Shown here: in pieces, positions 45,428 through 56,547 of the stretch
Position numbering within the stretch: the stretch's first letter is position 1
How the letters are laid out: every line of letters begins with the position of its first letter
Assembly (NCBI GenBank): GCA_026018925.1
Contig: JAKSZU010000002.1
Location: 89,493,475 to 89,557,474 of the forward strand
Direction of reading: 5' to 3'
Source: Tupaia tana
Lineage: Eukaryota > Chordata > Mammalia > Scandentia > Tupaiidae
DNA: 64,000 bases
The notes under the pieces: generated by a model
Told to the model about the DNA's origin: nothing
Database searches by the model: none
The model's input: only the letters and a program-made list of their open reading frames with translations
Translations under genes and position numbers: made by a program

Positions 45428-45681
45428 TTTTTTTAATTTTTTTTTTTAAGAAATTTGCCACAGGGTGCATACTCAATGGAGAGACAGACAGAAAGTGAGA
45501 AATCACTCCCAAGGGGGGATGGCCATGCCACAGTCGCTTTTCTTCCATTCTCCTCTCAAGATTTTGGACACACACTCATATGCGCTCAGCATGAGTTTCA
45601 AGCCATCAGGCTGGGGACTCAAACCATAGTTGGCCATGGGGGAGTTCAGCGCCTTAACCACTCTGCCACTTGCAGGTCCCC
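45428..45681 (-). repeat. SINE-A, minus strand
   Basis: T-rich tail, GCCACAGGGTGCATACTCAA, 'ggggggatggccatgccacagtcgc', 'ttcttccattctcctctcaagattttgg' and a reversed head with GGGACTCAAACCATAGTTGG. Confidence 0.88.
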
Positions 45682-47703
45682 CACAAATATATTTTTAAAA
45701 ATGCCCAGTGGTATATCTGAATCAAGTCATGTGACCTCCTTCAAGCACCTTTTTTTTTTTCTGACTTGAGTCAATTTGATGTCACACAGAACTGACCAAA
45801 AAATGTACTGCTTGCTTCTTCCTTGGGGGTCACAACTTAGCAGTGACTCTGAGGTCTCCTGAATGCTGGTGCCACCCTGTTAGCTGTGTACTGGTAGGAC
45901 TGCTTTTCTTGTTGCCTCCGTAGTACTATGTTGATATGAGGGTGAAATGCCAACTGTACCTGAAGCCACTCAGATTTTCTATTACCAGTGACTCCTTTCC
46001 TTTTTGTAGTCCCCAAACTTAAGGCTCAGGTGCAATCCTAAAGAGCCTGGACAAAGTCATCCTTTGAAATAGACATTTCTTCAGCCTCCCTTGCCTTCTC
46101 CTATCAGCACATATTTCTTTCTGCTTAAACCTTCCTATTTATCTTTTGTATTTTCACCTCCCCCAAAGTTTTAAAATCTCTCTTCAACATAAGGTTTGTG
46201 CTTTGCTTGGAAATTATGGTTACTTATGTTTAAGAGTTCAGATGTTTTCAATGGGTTCTGAAACCCAGAACAGAGAGGCGGTGTCTTGGCTGCTTTCCAT
46301 TGTGTGTCAGATAAGGGAAGTAACATACTGTTTGGGAAGATTAGTTATTTTACCTTTAAGAAGTTCTCCTATTAGAAGGACATGGTTACAACCCATGGTT
46401 ACAACACATGGCCTCCCACCAAGAATTCCCTAGTAGAGTCCATCATGGAAATCTCTGGGTTTCTCTAGACTACTGAGGTCTGATCTACTTGTAGGTCAGA
46501 TTCTTGGTTCCAGTGACTGTGTTGCCAATGACTGATGAAAAGCTCTGTTCCTCCTGCATGACTCCCACCACTGCACATCCTATGCATTCTCCAGGGTGCC
46601 CAGAAAGTGGGTTATGCTTTGTAGATCTGCTCCACTTCACACTTTACAACCATAGGTTAGGAGTGAAGGGTTTGCACTCCTCTTCTGAACTCCCAAACTG
46701 ATGGCAGCCTAACTCTCATGAAGTCCTGAATGGCCAAAATCCAAGAGCGATAGTAATCAGGATAATCTTTTCAAAAATTTAAACTCAAAGCCATGTTCCA
46801 GTTTTATATTCAGATCCATTCATAATAAGTTTACTTAGGCTTGTTTAACAACGTGAATTTGGTTCATTTTAATAATTCCATTGGAACCCTCCTGAAGTTC
46901 CCTTGCCTTTCCCTCGACTGCTGAGCCCAGAATCATCTTGGAGTTTTGCTTTCAACCTCTCTCATAACTCTCCTCCCTTGCAGGGGTCACTCTGACTTTG
47001 AACTCAAGTGTGTATCCTGATCACACTTTTCCTTTCTCGCATGGGTCACTCCAACCTTAATATCTTGTAGGGACCCTGCTTCAATTTCACTTTCCCAAAT
47101 GAATTGCCGTGGCTTGAAATATATGTGTATGTTTAGCTTCCTCTGCACAATTACCTCTTCAATGCCTCTTCCTTCATGCTTCCCTGGGCCTATTACTCAT
47201 CCTCCTACCTCCATCCTGGCAGCAGCTCTGATAGCTCCACTTTCCTTTCTTTCAAGCTCATTTCAGAATATACCAATGGCTTTTTAAGTTATTCCTTATG
47301 TATGACTTGCTTTTTTATTTCCATCCTGTTTTTAACAAATGTCTCTTTAGACTCTATTTAGAACAGAAAAGACAAGAAAACTCACCCTTAGTATGTGTCG
47401 GGTGCTGTTCAGGGTTCTCATTTAGAATTCTTACTGTTTTATGTAAGAGAAAAATTATTGAAGGAATGAGGTGGCATGAGGTTTAGGGAAAAAGGTTTAA
47501 CAATGTGCCTTATGTTGCATAGCTGTTAAAGGACAGAATTTAGATTTAAACATAGATCTCTATGACTACTAAACTCCTGTGGTCTTTCCATCACACATAC
47601 TACCTCCAAAATATTATTTATATTAACAAAACTTTTAAGCAAAAGTACCTAGATAAATTGATATGTTCAAGTTGTATCGGTTGTCCAAGAAAAGACTCAG
47701 TTC
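45682..47703. other. Intergenic, unassigned (2 kb)
   Basis: Unique sequence of moderate GC. Several open frames of 60-95 codons overlap here without any shared motif, start context or family resemblance, so I make no gene call. Confidence 0.6.
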
Positions 47704-47969
47704 AGGGACCAGCAGATGGCGTAATGGTTACATCACTGGACTCCCACATAATCAACCATGGTTTGAGTCCCAGATCCGGCAGCTTAAAACTCTTGCCAGG
47801 TATGTGTGCATGTGTGCCCAAAATCCTGAGAGTGGAGGAGAAGGGATTGTGGCATGGCCACCCCCCCACACCTGGGGAGTGATTTCTAGTTTTCTGTCTC
47901 TCTCTCTCTCCAGCAAGTACACACACCCTATAGCAAAACCTCTTAAAACAAACAAACAAACAAATAAAC
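47704..47969 (+). repeat. SINE-A
   Basis: GGGACCAGCAGATGGCGTAA head, 'ccatggtttgagtcccagatccgg', the body with one short deletion, CCTATAGCAAAACC and an AAAC repeat tail (AACAAACAAACAAACAAAT). Confidence 0.92.
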
Positions 47970-49271
47970 ACTCAGTACAATATTCCAATCTACACAGAGG
48001 TGATCTCTTAGTAAACAACTTCTTAGAAGTCATAGTTCCAGAAATAGAAAAGACAGGAGAGATCATTCAGTTGAATTATATTGGAGGAGAGTAGAAACCC
48101 AGAGAGGTTGCATAGTTTGAACTCTGAGCTCCAGGAGCCAGGCATCTTGAGAAGCATGTCCCAGTTTTGTGTCAGAGGTTGCTCTTCCAGCAGGACACGA
48201 TTACACTTGGTGTCCCCATACCCTGAGCTAAAACCCTCAAAGTAGAACTGAACCAGTGGTCTGCCTACTGAAGACACTCACACCTTCCTAGTTCCTTCCT
48301 TTGTGCCTTCTAAAACTCACAATCTTTAGTGTATTTCACTATTCCTCAAATGATTACCTTCACTTTGTCGCTCTGTGTCCTAATGACACTTGCTGCAACC
48401 GCTAAGTAGAAGCTATTTTCCCCTTCCCATTCCAAGTCCCTAAGGGCAGAGAAAAGGAGTGGGCATCCTGCTTAACTCTTCACATCCTTGACAAATCAGA
48501 ATAACAATTAAATGAGAACTCTCTTACCTTCCAACCACGAAAATGTACCAGCTTACCTGTATCCAATTTACATTCTCTGCCAATCCTTCTGTCTCAGCAG
48601 GAGTATCAAAGCTGACTGGACCACTCTGCTCACTTGTACTCTGGATTCCATCTCCTCCACCTCCTCAAGGACTCTGTCTCTAATTTCCCCCTCTCCTTCC
48701 TGCATCAGTTCATTTTTATCATCTACATCCTGTCGTCAGCATACAAACTGGCCTTAGTATATACTCTTTTGACTCTAGACTACAGCTCTAGTTATGTCAC
48801 CATTTCACAGCGAAACGATTGAAGTGATCTAGACTCACCATTCTCCACTCCTGTTTCTCCTAAATCTCACTTCCAGTCTCCTAAAACTGCTCAAATCATG
48901 ATCAATAGTGACTTTCATCTAGTCAACGCCAATGGTTCTTCCCTGCTCTCGGCAGCCTTCAAGGTACTTTCTTCTTTTGGCTTCTGAACCATTGTCTTCT
49001 GAAATATTGTCTCCTCTGGTCTTCTTTCTTCTACACTGGATTTTTTTGGCATTTTTTTCTTTATTTATTTTGGTCTTCTTTAGTAACTCCTTCTCTTCTA
49101 CCAGTGGTAGGACACCTTGCCTATTTATACTCATTCCCTCAGTAGTGTCATTTGGTCCCATGGCTTTGACCACCATGATTCCAAAATGTATCTTTTCGGC
49201 AAGATCTCTCCCTGACTGACAGGATTTCATAAGGAGCTATCCATCTGACTTCATAAAGTTAACATGTTCAG

Positions 49272-49302
<31 letters not shown>
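49272..49302 (+). repeat. Poly-A run (about 30 bases)
   Basis: A near-pure A homopolymer just before a MITE-A, inside L2. I see no SINE or processed gene attached to it. Confidence 0.9.
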
Positions 49303-49306
<4 letters not shown>

Positions 49307-49315
49307 TTGAAACTC

Positions 49316-49377
49316 TTGGATCATTGGAAAAGTATTTTTCTATGCTAAAATGTGTCTTAACTTTTCTGACGACCCAA
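49316..49377. mobile_element. MITE-A
   Basis: TTGGATCATTGGAAAAGTAT left arm, loop TTTTTCTATGCTAAAAT, right arm ending CTGACGACCCAA, then TA. The left arm has lost several bases. Confidence 0.8.
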
Positions 49378-50520
49378 TAGATGGAGGTGGTGGTTGCATA
49401 TATTTGTGAATGTACAAAATCTCACTAAATTGTTTACTTTAAATTATGTAGTTAATTTTCTATCTTTTGAATTTGACTTCAGTAAGAAAAGGAATTTGAA
49501 ACTCAGAACTTGTGATTTCCTTCTCCTTTGATACCTAATCTTTCCCCCACATGCCTCATCTCAGAAATGGCATAAGCACAACTATCTTTCTCAACTTTCT
49601 CTTTCCCTTACATTCCAGTCATGAGCAACTGTGTCACTTCTATTTCCAAGGTTTCTCTGCAACCATCCACTCCTCTCTGTCCTCTTTAAGGTCAGTTTCT
49701 ACCACTCACCCCTGCAGCTCTGATTGGTCTCCACTCTCATCTCTCTATAGAACCTTCTCTGTAGCAGTCCACATGATATTTAAGAAATGTAAATCAAACA
49801 ACTTCCTGATTAAAGTTTCTGATAAATTTCCCTAATCCTTAAAATTAAAGCCAAACCGCTTACCATGGTCTACAACTCTCTCCGTGATCAGACTCCTGCC
49901 TACTTTCACTCTACACTAAACTCTTAGCACTTTGTTCTCCCTTCACTACACTTGAGTCACATTGATCATCTTTCTTTTCCTTGAAAATGCCAAGTTCATT
50001 TCTTCTTTTATTAACTCGTGCGTCCTTTCTCCTATCGGAAGGTAAGCTACAAAATTATGACATCAGTATTGTTTAGCTCAAATCTCCAGTAACTAAAAAA
50101 TCCCAAACACAAAATAGATGCTCAATAACTATGTAATATAAATGAATTAGGTCCAACAGTTCTTTCTAGCTATGTTTTTTTCACAATACTTTCAAAGTAT
50201 TGCAGCAGTATAAGAAAACTCATTTATATAAACTACTTCAAACTAAAACAAGAACAATTACCAGATAGAGCTGAGTTAAATCTAACATAATAAACAAATA
50301 TAAAATATAAATTAGAATAAAATGTTAAGTATGTGTACAATTGTGGAGTGGTCAACATTTTCCTAAGCAACTAAAGAAACTAAAGACATTAAAATAATAG
50401 ATATATTTATGTCTACATACACCCAACATTTTATAATACAACATTTAAAAAGTTAAAATTTAAAAATACATAGATAAAGTGATTTGCAATACATATGACA
50501 ACGTAAAAAATAACATTTGT

Positions 50521-50673
50521 GGGCCAGCCAGGTAGTATGGAGGTTAAGCTGACTGCATGCTTCAAGTCTCAGACCTGGTGAATTGAAAAATATGCCAGTG
50601 TGTGTGCCTAAAATTCCAAGAAGAGAGTGTAGGAGACAGGATTGCCATCCTCCTGAGGGTTGATTACTCACTT

Positions 50674-50717
<44 letters not shown>

Positions 50718-50745
50718 GTTAATGCAGGTGCCCTAGAGTAAACAA
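50521..50745 (+). repeat. SINE-A, shortened, with CT expansion
   Basis: GGGCCAGCCAGGTAGTATGG head, 'gcttcaagtctcagacctggtg', the body, a pure CT run (50681-50715), then 'ccagttaatgcaggtgccctagagtaaac'. The tail form 'gcaggtgcccta' is shared with the 57770 copy and marks a subfamily. Confidence 0.82.
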
Positions 50746-50778
50746 ACAAGAATTACACTTGTAATAGTGAAGAAGCTT

Positions 50779-51039
50779 TGGGACCAGCAGTTGATGTAGT
50801 GGCTATGTCGCTGGACTCCCATGTAGTTGACTGCAGTTCAAGTCCCAGATCCGGTGGCTTAAACTCACACTGGCACGTGTGCGTGCATGCCCAAGATCCT
50901 GAGAGGAGAATGGACGAGAAGGGATTGCGGTGTGGCCATCCCCCCTAGGGGGCGATTTCTCATTTTCTGTCTCTCTCTGTCTCTCTGGCGAGCACACACG
51001 GCCTATAGCAAAAAACTCTCAAAAAATTTATAAAATAAA
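50779..51039 (+). repeat. SINE-A with TSD
   Basis: Exact duplication AATAGTGAAGAAGCTT at 50763-50778 and 51040-51055. Inserted about 30 bp downstream of another SINE-A in the same orientation. Confidence 0.95.
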
Positions 51040-51059
51040 AATAGTGAAGAAGCTTCTAC

Positions 51060-51289
51060 TATAATCATTATGAAAGAAATGGCATACCACTCAAAACAAG
51101 CAAAAATATGAATAGGCATTTCATAGAATAGGCAACTCAGGTGGCCCAATAAGCTTGTAAAAAGATACACACCGTCATCTACCCTCAGGAAAATGTAAAA
51201 GTAACAATGAAGTGCCAGTTTTTACCTGTTAAATTGACAAAGCGTTTACAGAATGAACACTTGAAGTGTGAAAACATTCAGGAAATGTG
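51060..51289 (+). mobile_element. Old L1 3' fragment, left part
   Basis: 'aaacaagcaaaaatatgaataggcatttcatagaa', 'tcaggaaaatgtaaaagtaacaatgaagtgccag' are typical of old L1 3' ORF2. It continues at 51685 after the LTR. Confidence 0.55.
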
Positions 51290-51684
51290 TCCTGTTCATT
51301 GCCAGTGAGATTTGTAGCTGATCAGCTCCCCCTTCCCTCAAACATGGGGCTAAACTTAAGCGACTTGTTCAACCTATAACATATGGAAAAAGTGACTGGG
51401 GATTCCAAAGACAGGCTCTATCTGAGCTCTGATACTGCCATTTTGTTATCCACTCTATTTTATGGATAACAAGGAGTCCCTGGGAAGACACGGATAGAGA
51501 GAAAGTCCTTTAGGCCCCCCTTTCCTGGCTATCAGTTTATCTTAACTGTGGACCCAGACACCATGTGGAACAAAACCCAAATTATCCCCAAATTGCAGAT
51601 TCATTAGTAATCAATTGTTGTTTTTAGCCACTAGGTTTGAGGGTAGTTTGTTACATAGAAATGAATAACCAGAATAGGAGGGAA
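51290..51684 (+). mobile_element. MaLR-type LTR (tentative) inside old L1
   Basis: The end 'gttgtttttagccactaggtttgagggtagtttgttacatagaaatgaataaccagaatagg' is the 3' end of MLT1-type LTRs. The start is not sharply defined. It separates two parts of one old L1. Confidence 0.55.
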
Positions 51685-52130
51685 CAGCTACAATTATTAA
51701 GTAAAATAACCTGCTAACACCATTAAAATAAAAAGGATAACACTCTTAAAGCCAGAAATAGCACTTCTTGGACTCTATCCCAGGAAAATAAAAGCTCTAG
51801 TACATAGACTATATGAGCAAGAATATTTATTGTAGCATTTTTGTTACAAGGAAAAAAAAAAAAACTAGGAAAAAGATAGTGGTCCATTACTAGGGGACTA
51901 TAGATGTATTATGTATTATAAAACACATTTTTAAAAACAATTTAAGTTTTGTAAATTGTCTTGAAAAATTTTCCACAAAGTAAAAGGGAAAGCAAAATGC
52001 AGAGAAGTATGTAAAATATGAACTTTTTGCAAAGCCAAGAATGAAGGAAAAGACCCTCAAACAAAAATATACACAGCAAGTTTCACTAAATCTCAGATTG
52101 TAAGACATACTGCAATTTCAGAGGTGTTAA
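51685..52130 (+). mobile_element. Old L1 3' fragment, right part
   Basis: 'gccagaaatagcacttcttggactctatcccagg', 'gagcaagaatatttattgtagcatttttgtta', 'ggtccattactaggggactatagatgtattatg' match L1 ORF2 C-terminal wording. Confidence 0.6.
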
Positions 52131-52395
52131 AATGTGAAAAAAATTACATCTCTGATTTAACATATTATAATACAGTGTGTGTGCATAGTACATGAACTGA
52201 ATAAAAGGAGAAATACGCTGGCTTGTTAAGACATCTTGGAAGGGCTTGTGTTTGAAGTAAAGAATGAGAAAATGAGTAGGGAGACAAAGAAAAGGAAAAA
52301 GGGGCTAAATCTAAGCACATGCACATGGTAATATTCCATTTCTGTGAAGTATATGTGCTTAGGAAGAAACTGTACCAAAAAAGAGATCTATGTTC

Positions 52396-52653
52396 GGGAC
52401 CAGCAGTTAGCATAATGGTTGTGTTGCTGAACTCCCATGTAGTCGACCGCAGTTTGAGTCCAGGATCCAGTGGCTTAAACTCAAGCCGGGCAAGTGTGCA
52501 TGCGTGCCCAAGATCCCGAGAGGAGAATGGAGAAGAAGGGATTGTGGTGTGGCCATCCCCCCTGGGGGGTGATTTCTCGCTTTCTGTCTCTCTGTATCTC
52601 TGGCAAACGCATGCATCCTGTAGCAAAAATACTTCTCCAAAAAACATAATTAA
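52396..52653 (+). repeat. SINE-A with TSD
   Basis: Exact 19-bp duplication AAAAAAGAGATCTATGTTC at 52377-52395 and 52654-52672. The AT-rich tail reads AAACATAATTAAAA. Confidence 0.95.
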
Positions 52654-52734
52654 AAAAAAGAGATCTATGTTCAAGACTAACTAGTAGGAATATCATGAAA
52701 AGTTGTAAAATTGAAAAAAAAAAAAGCAGGGTCA

Positions 52735-53025
52735 GGGTCACAGGGGCAGGTGTTACTAAGGCACTGTACTCTGCAGGCTGAGACCACTTTGGAGACTCAG
52801 GTGTGATTCCCAGTCTAACCAAAAGGCTGGCATGGTGATGTGCACCTGTAATCCCGGCAACTTGAGGAGGCTAAGGCAGGAGCATTGGAAGCTTAAGGCT
52901 GGACAACAAAGCAAGACCTTGTCCAAAAATATCTGGACCAAGTAGTGCTTATCTATAGTCCAAGCTGGGAAACTGAGGCAAGAAGATTATGACTGTGAGA
53001 CCCTGTCTAAACAACATTAAAAAAC
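52735..53025 (+). repeat. 7SL-derived, dimeric Alu-like SINE with another 5' part
   Basis: From 52826: GGCTGGCATGGTGATGTGCA, CCTGTAATCCCGGCAACTTG, AGGAGGCTAAGGCAGGAGCA, 'gcaagaccttgtc' (left monomer). Then 'tatctatagtccaagctgggaaactgaggcaagaagattatgac' and GTGAGACCCTGTCT (right monomer). Both monomers align by eye with the Alu/7SL core. The first ~90 bases (52735-52825) look like another unit. Strong hint of a Euarchontogliran genome. Confidence 0.75.
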
Positions 53026-53059
53026 AAAGTATAGGGCTATCAAGTGTGCCCTTTTTCTA

Positions 53060-53272
53060 TAGGGCATGTACTCTCACCAAAAAGAGAAATCAAGAAAGCA
53101 CCCCCAAGGGAGTATGGCCATGCCACAATCCCTTCTCCTTTGGGGACTTTGGACATGAACATACAGGCATCCAGTGTGTTTTGCTTAAGCTTCCAGGTCT
53201 GGGACTCAAACTATGTAGTTGGCCATGGGGGAATTCAGCTGCCTTAACCACTATGCCACCAACTGCCCCCAA
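53060..53272 (-). repeat. SINE-A, minus strand, partly duplicated
   Basis: CTATAGGGCATGTACTCTCA, 'gtatggccatgccacaatcccttctcc', 'ttccaggtctgggactcaaac' and 'ccttaaccactatgccaccaactg'. The last part is copied again in tandem (53295-53345). Confidence 0.85.
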
Positions 53273-53345
53273 ATGTGCATATGTTTATGAGCCCCTTAAC
53301 CACTATGCCACCAACTGACCCCAAATGTGCATACTTTTATGAGCA
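53244..53345. repeat. 51-bp tandem duplication over a SINE edge
   Basis: Two adjacent near-identical units, each CCTTAACCACTATGCCACCA, then 'actg[c/a]ccccaaatgtgcata' and '[t/c]gagc'-type ends. Each joins the tRNA-like end of the SINE to its flank. Confidence 0.85.
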
Positions 53346-54016
53346 TGGAGAAGGTGTGGAAGATTATACTCTAGATTGGGCATTATTACTTTTTGTATTT
53401 TCCTACTGTGACAAGTATTATTGCTTTGTGATTTAAAAAAAAAAAAAACTAAATAAAATGAAAATGGACAACAAGTGAGGCAAAAATTACATCATATTGT
53501 CATAAGCTAAAATAAATACAGCACTTTCATTTTTATATTTCAAGTATCTTTGTCAATAACCATCATTATCATCTTGGGTCCATAATAAAAGAACAAATGA
53601 TCTGCTAATTCCTTGGTAATTGACAAAATTTAGCCAGACAGTCCATCTGGTTATGTATCTTAGTATATTGCTAACATTCTTGTCACCCTAATTCCCAGGT
53701 CAAACATTTCGAAAACTACCACCAATCATGTCAAAATTAAAGCCTATATTTAGATCTTGAAATTGAAAAAAATGTTACCCATGAAGAAGAAATTAGAGCT
53801 AAATCTGCCCTTAAGTGCAACTTAATCTTTTTCTCTGATTTTGGAAAGTAACTAAAAACACCAATAGAATGAGAGTCATGGAATTGACTGATTCCCAGTT
53901 GTGTGACTTTCCAGCTGTGTGTGTTCCTGAATGAATCCTTGCCATGCAGAGAGAGACTTGGTTGGCTTATTTATAAAAGGGGGATAAAAATTCTAGCCAT
54001 AACTATTGCACAGATC
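53346..54016. other. Intergenic, mostly unassigned
   Basis: AT-rich unique sequence. A MIR-like piece lies at about 53870-54016 ('cccagttgtgtgactttccagctgtgtg', 'ttataaaagggggataaaaa'). No coding signal. Confidence 0.55.
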
Positions 54017-54127
54017 CTTAGTGAGAAAATGTTTGAAAATATTTTTATTGGCATGTGAGAATACTTGCAAGATGCCTATACTCTTATTCAAAATACAATG
54101 GAAGGAGAAGAGTGCGAGGGAGTGTGT
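54017..54127 (+). repeat. 111-bp direct repeat, copy 1
   Basis: Matches 55798-55908 with two substitutions (GGAAGGAG/GGAAAGAG and GTGCGAG/GTGTGAG). It starts CTTAGTGAGAAAATGTTTG and ends in AGTGTGTG. A SINE-C follows directly. Confidence 0.95.
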
Positions 54128-54340
54128 GGGGGGAGGGGCTGAGATAGTGGCAAGACAATAAAACACAACACTCTGCAAGGCTGATCCACATGGGGAAGTT
54201 CCCAGTTTGAATACAGTCCTCTCTGAGTACAATAGGCACAAGCTTACCCATCACCCGGTAGCCTGAGGCTAGGGATGAATTGTGGGGTTAAGACCCTGTT
54301 GGGGGATCTGCCTGTCTCTTCCATGGGAAAAAAAAAAAAG
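54128..54340 (+). repeat. SINE-C
   Basis: GGGGCTGAGATAGTGGCAAG head, 'actctgcaaggctgatccacatgggg', 'gtcctctctgagtacaatagg', 'ggggttaagaccctgttggggg', a CT-rich stretch, CATGGG and an A tail. Confidence 0.75.
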
Positions 54341-54522
54341 AACTAGAAAAATATGAGAATTAATCACAGTTTAGCTAGCTAGGTGACTTCGGCAATTCCA
54401 GGTCATCTCTTACAAACTTTATTTCTTTAGCTATGAAATAAGGGGCTGGCCGGCCTGTTGATCTTTGCTGGTGCTTTATTTCTAATATTTACAGAAAAAA
54501 ATCCAATTCTCAAGCACATCTA

Positions 54523-54525
<3 letters not shown>

Positions 54526-54562
<37 letters not shown>
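54526..54562 (+). repeat. (GT)n microsatellite
   Basis: About 18 GT units at the 5' edge of the L1 3' end that follows. Confidence 0.97.
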
Positions 54563-54565
<3 letters not shown>

Positions 54566-55110
54566 TATTATTCACAATCTCTAAGAAATGGAACCAGCCC
54601 AAATGTTCACAAATAGAAGAATGGATTGAAAAAGTGTGGCACATATACTCTATGGACTACTACTCAGCCACAAAAAACAATCAGACCCTGGCTTTTGACA
54701 GAAAGTGAATGAATGTGGAAAATTTATTGCTGAGGGAAGGAAACCAGACTATGAAGGAAAGACATTGTATGTCTCCACATAATATATACCAACTGTCCAC
54801 ATTCTACGGCTTAAACTGAATGACTAGAGGATCTAGAAACATAGAAAATGGTTATAGATAACAGATACAGTATGGGAAGAGGATGAGAGAAGGAGGAGAG
54901 TCTGAGGAAAGACATTAAGGAGAAAAACAGACAGGCAAGATATTTATGGGACAAAGAAACGGGTTATTATCTGTTGATAACATGTATAGTATCCTCAACT
55001 GGACTGGTGAGAAATGTCTTCATGTTGGAATATTCACTTTACAAGCTAAGTGACATATGTGATTGAATGTATAAAAGAAATTAGAATAAATTTTAAAAAT
55101 ATAAAAAATT
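54563..55110 (+). mobile_element. L1 3' end, plus strand
   Basis: ORF2 C terminus with a readable frame (QPKCSQIEEWIEKVWHIYSM, then DYYSA), followed by the L1 3' UTR: 'acattgtatgtctccacata', 'tgttgataacatgtatag', 'tggaatattcactttacaagctaag'. This UTR matches the reversed copy at 42832-43290, so it belongs to the same subfamily. Confidence 0.88.
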
Positions 55111-55166
55111 TAGGAAATATTTACGATTGTATATATTCAAATTTTTTAAGAGTTCTCAAATTCTAG

Positions 55167-55326
55167 GGGCCAGCAGGTGGTATGGTGATTAAGGTATTAG
55201 ACTCCTACATGACCGACCATGGTTCAAGTCTTGGACCTGACAGCTTGCTTTCTCACTTTCCTTCTCTCTCTGGTCAAATTAAAAAATAATAATAATGAAT
55301 AAAATTAAGTAAATCTTTTAAAAAAA
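55167..55326 (+). repeat. SINE-B
   Basis: GGGGCCAGCAGGTGGTATGG, 'ccatggttcaagtcttggacctg', 'gcttgctttctcactttccttctctctctggtcaaatt', then an AAATAATAATAATG tail. The probable target word is TCAAATTC on both sides. Confidence 0.82.
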
Positions 55327-55797
55327 CACAGTTATCAAATTCCTTAACCATTTCCGTAAAGCTAAATAATACTTTATTTTAATGTATTTCATGCACAAAA
55401 AATGTACCAAAACTATTTTTTTAGTACTAAATGATTATGGAAAGTATTTTACAAGGTCCAGATAACAAATGCAGACAAGTGTTTCTATTACTCGCTTTCC
55501 ATAAAAATACACAATCTTCATTTATCTTTGGGGATGACATCTATTCCTCTAAAAATATTTCCTTTGTTAGATGCATCTCAGTGTCTGACTGTACCTCTTC
55601 ACGATTCTTACCTCTGTGATGAACTGTCGAGCCCTCAAGTCTCTGAGCTGAGACGTGGTTCTGCTGACCCCCTGCATCCTGCTGCTGATTGATGGGCATC
55701 ATTCTAATGTAGATGCTGGAAGAGCAAACTGCACAAATTGTACCATGCCCCTATTATGTCCATGGCCCAATAGAATTCTTGCCAAATACTGTAATTT

Positions 55798-55908
55798 CTT
55801 AGTGAGAAAATGTTTGAAAATATTTTTATTGGCATGTGAGAATACTTGCAAGATGCCTATACTCTTATTCAAAATACAATGGAAAGAGAAGAGTGTGAGG
55901 GAGTGTGT
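55798..55908 (+). repeat. 111-bp direct repeat, copy 2
   Basis: Second copy of 54017-54127, 1781 bp downstream, same orientation. It is followed by a GT/GGGG stretch. No known repeat name fits. Confidence 0.95.
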
Positions 55909-56109
55909 ATGTGTGTGGGGGGGATGAGATGAATGATTTTATAACTAATAGTGCATTTTTAAATGAATGTAAATATATTATAATTGCATTCAGGCTAACT
56001 TTATAGTTTTTTTCTTTTATTTATAATTATTTCAACATCTTTGTTGATATGAGTTTATTTCACTTATCAGTCAGAAATATCCAGTGGCTCAGATCAGATA
56101 CCTCTGTGA

Positions 56110-56480
56110 TAATTAACCATATGTGGCAATTTGTCTGGGTCAGGGGGTGCCCAGATATTTGACTCAAATGTTATTCTGAGTGTGTCTGTGAGGGTGTTTT
56201 GGATGAGACTGGCATTTGAATTTGTAGATTAGCAAGGTTCACCCCCACGTGGGTAAGCCTCGTCCAATCATTTGAAGACTTGCGTGGAATAAAAAGGGAA
56301 CTTCAACTTTGACTGCTTGAACTGGAACTGCTTCCATTGTCTCTGATTCTCAAGTCTTTAGATTTGGACTGAAATGACAGTGCCAGGGCTCCTAGGTCTC
56401 CAGCTTACTGATTGCAGACCCTGGGACTTCTTAGCTTCCATAATCCTGTGGTCACTCCTTGCAATAATATGTATATTTTA
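56110..56480 (+). mobile_element. Ancient mammalian LTR-like element
   Basis: 'gtgagggtgttttggatgagactggcatttgaatttgtagatt', 'cacccccacgtgggtaagcctcgtccaatcatttgaag', 'ctaggtctccagcttactgattgcagaccctgggacttcttagcttccataatcctgtg' are wording of an old mammalian LTR I recognise by pattern but cannot name securely. Confidence 0.6.
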
Positions 56481-56547
56481 TTATAAGGAAAATATCATAC
56501 ATGTGTATACACACACGTACACACATATAAAATATAATATGATATTA

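Larger units (their letters stand above)
48450..50150 (+). mobile_element. L2, long copy interrupted by MITE-A
   Basis: Extended L2 order: 'tctgtctcagcaggagtatcaaagctgactgg' onwards; around 49090-49220 'agtaactccttctcttctaccagtggtagg', 'cctatttatactcattccctcagtagtg', 'cccatggctttgaccaccatgattcc'; around 49830-50040 'aattaaagccaaaccgcttaccatggtctacaactctctccgtgatcagactcctgcctac', then 'acttgagtcacattgatcatc'. Decayed. A poly-A run and MITE-A lie at 49272-49377. Confidence 0.75.

Noticed and set aside
48919-49230. Lysine-rich 103-codon frame on the - strand
   Set aside because: It lies antisense to L2 text; the lysine richness reflects the pyrimidine-rich L2 strand.
52165-52674. 169-codon open frame on the - strand
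   Set aside because: Half of it is SINE-A antisense and the rest AT-rich L1-like DNA. No domain and no consistent composition.
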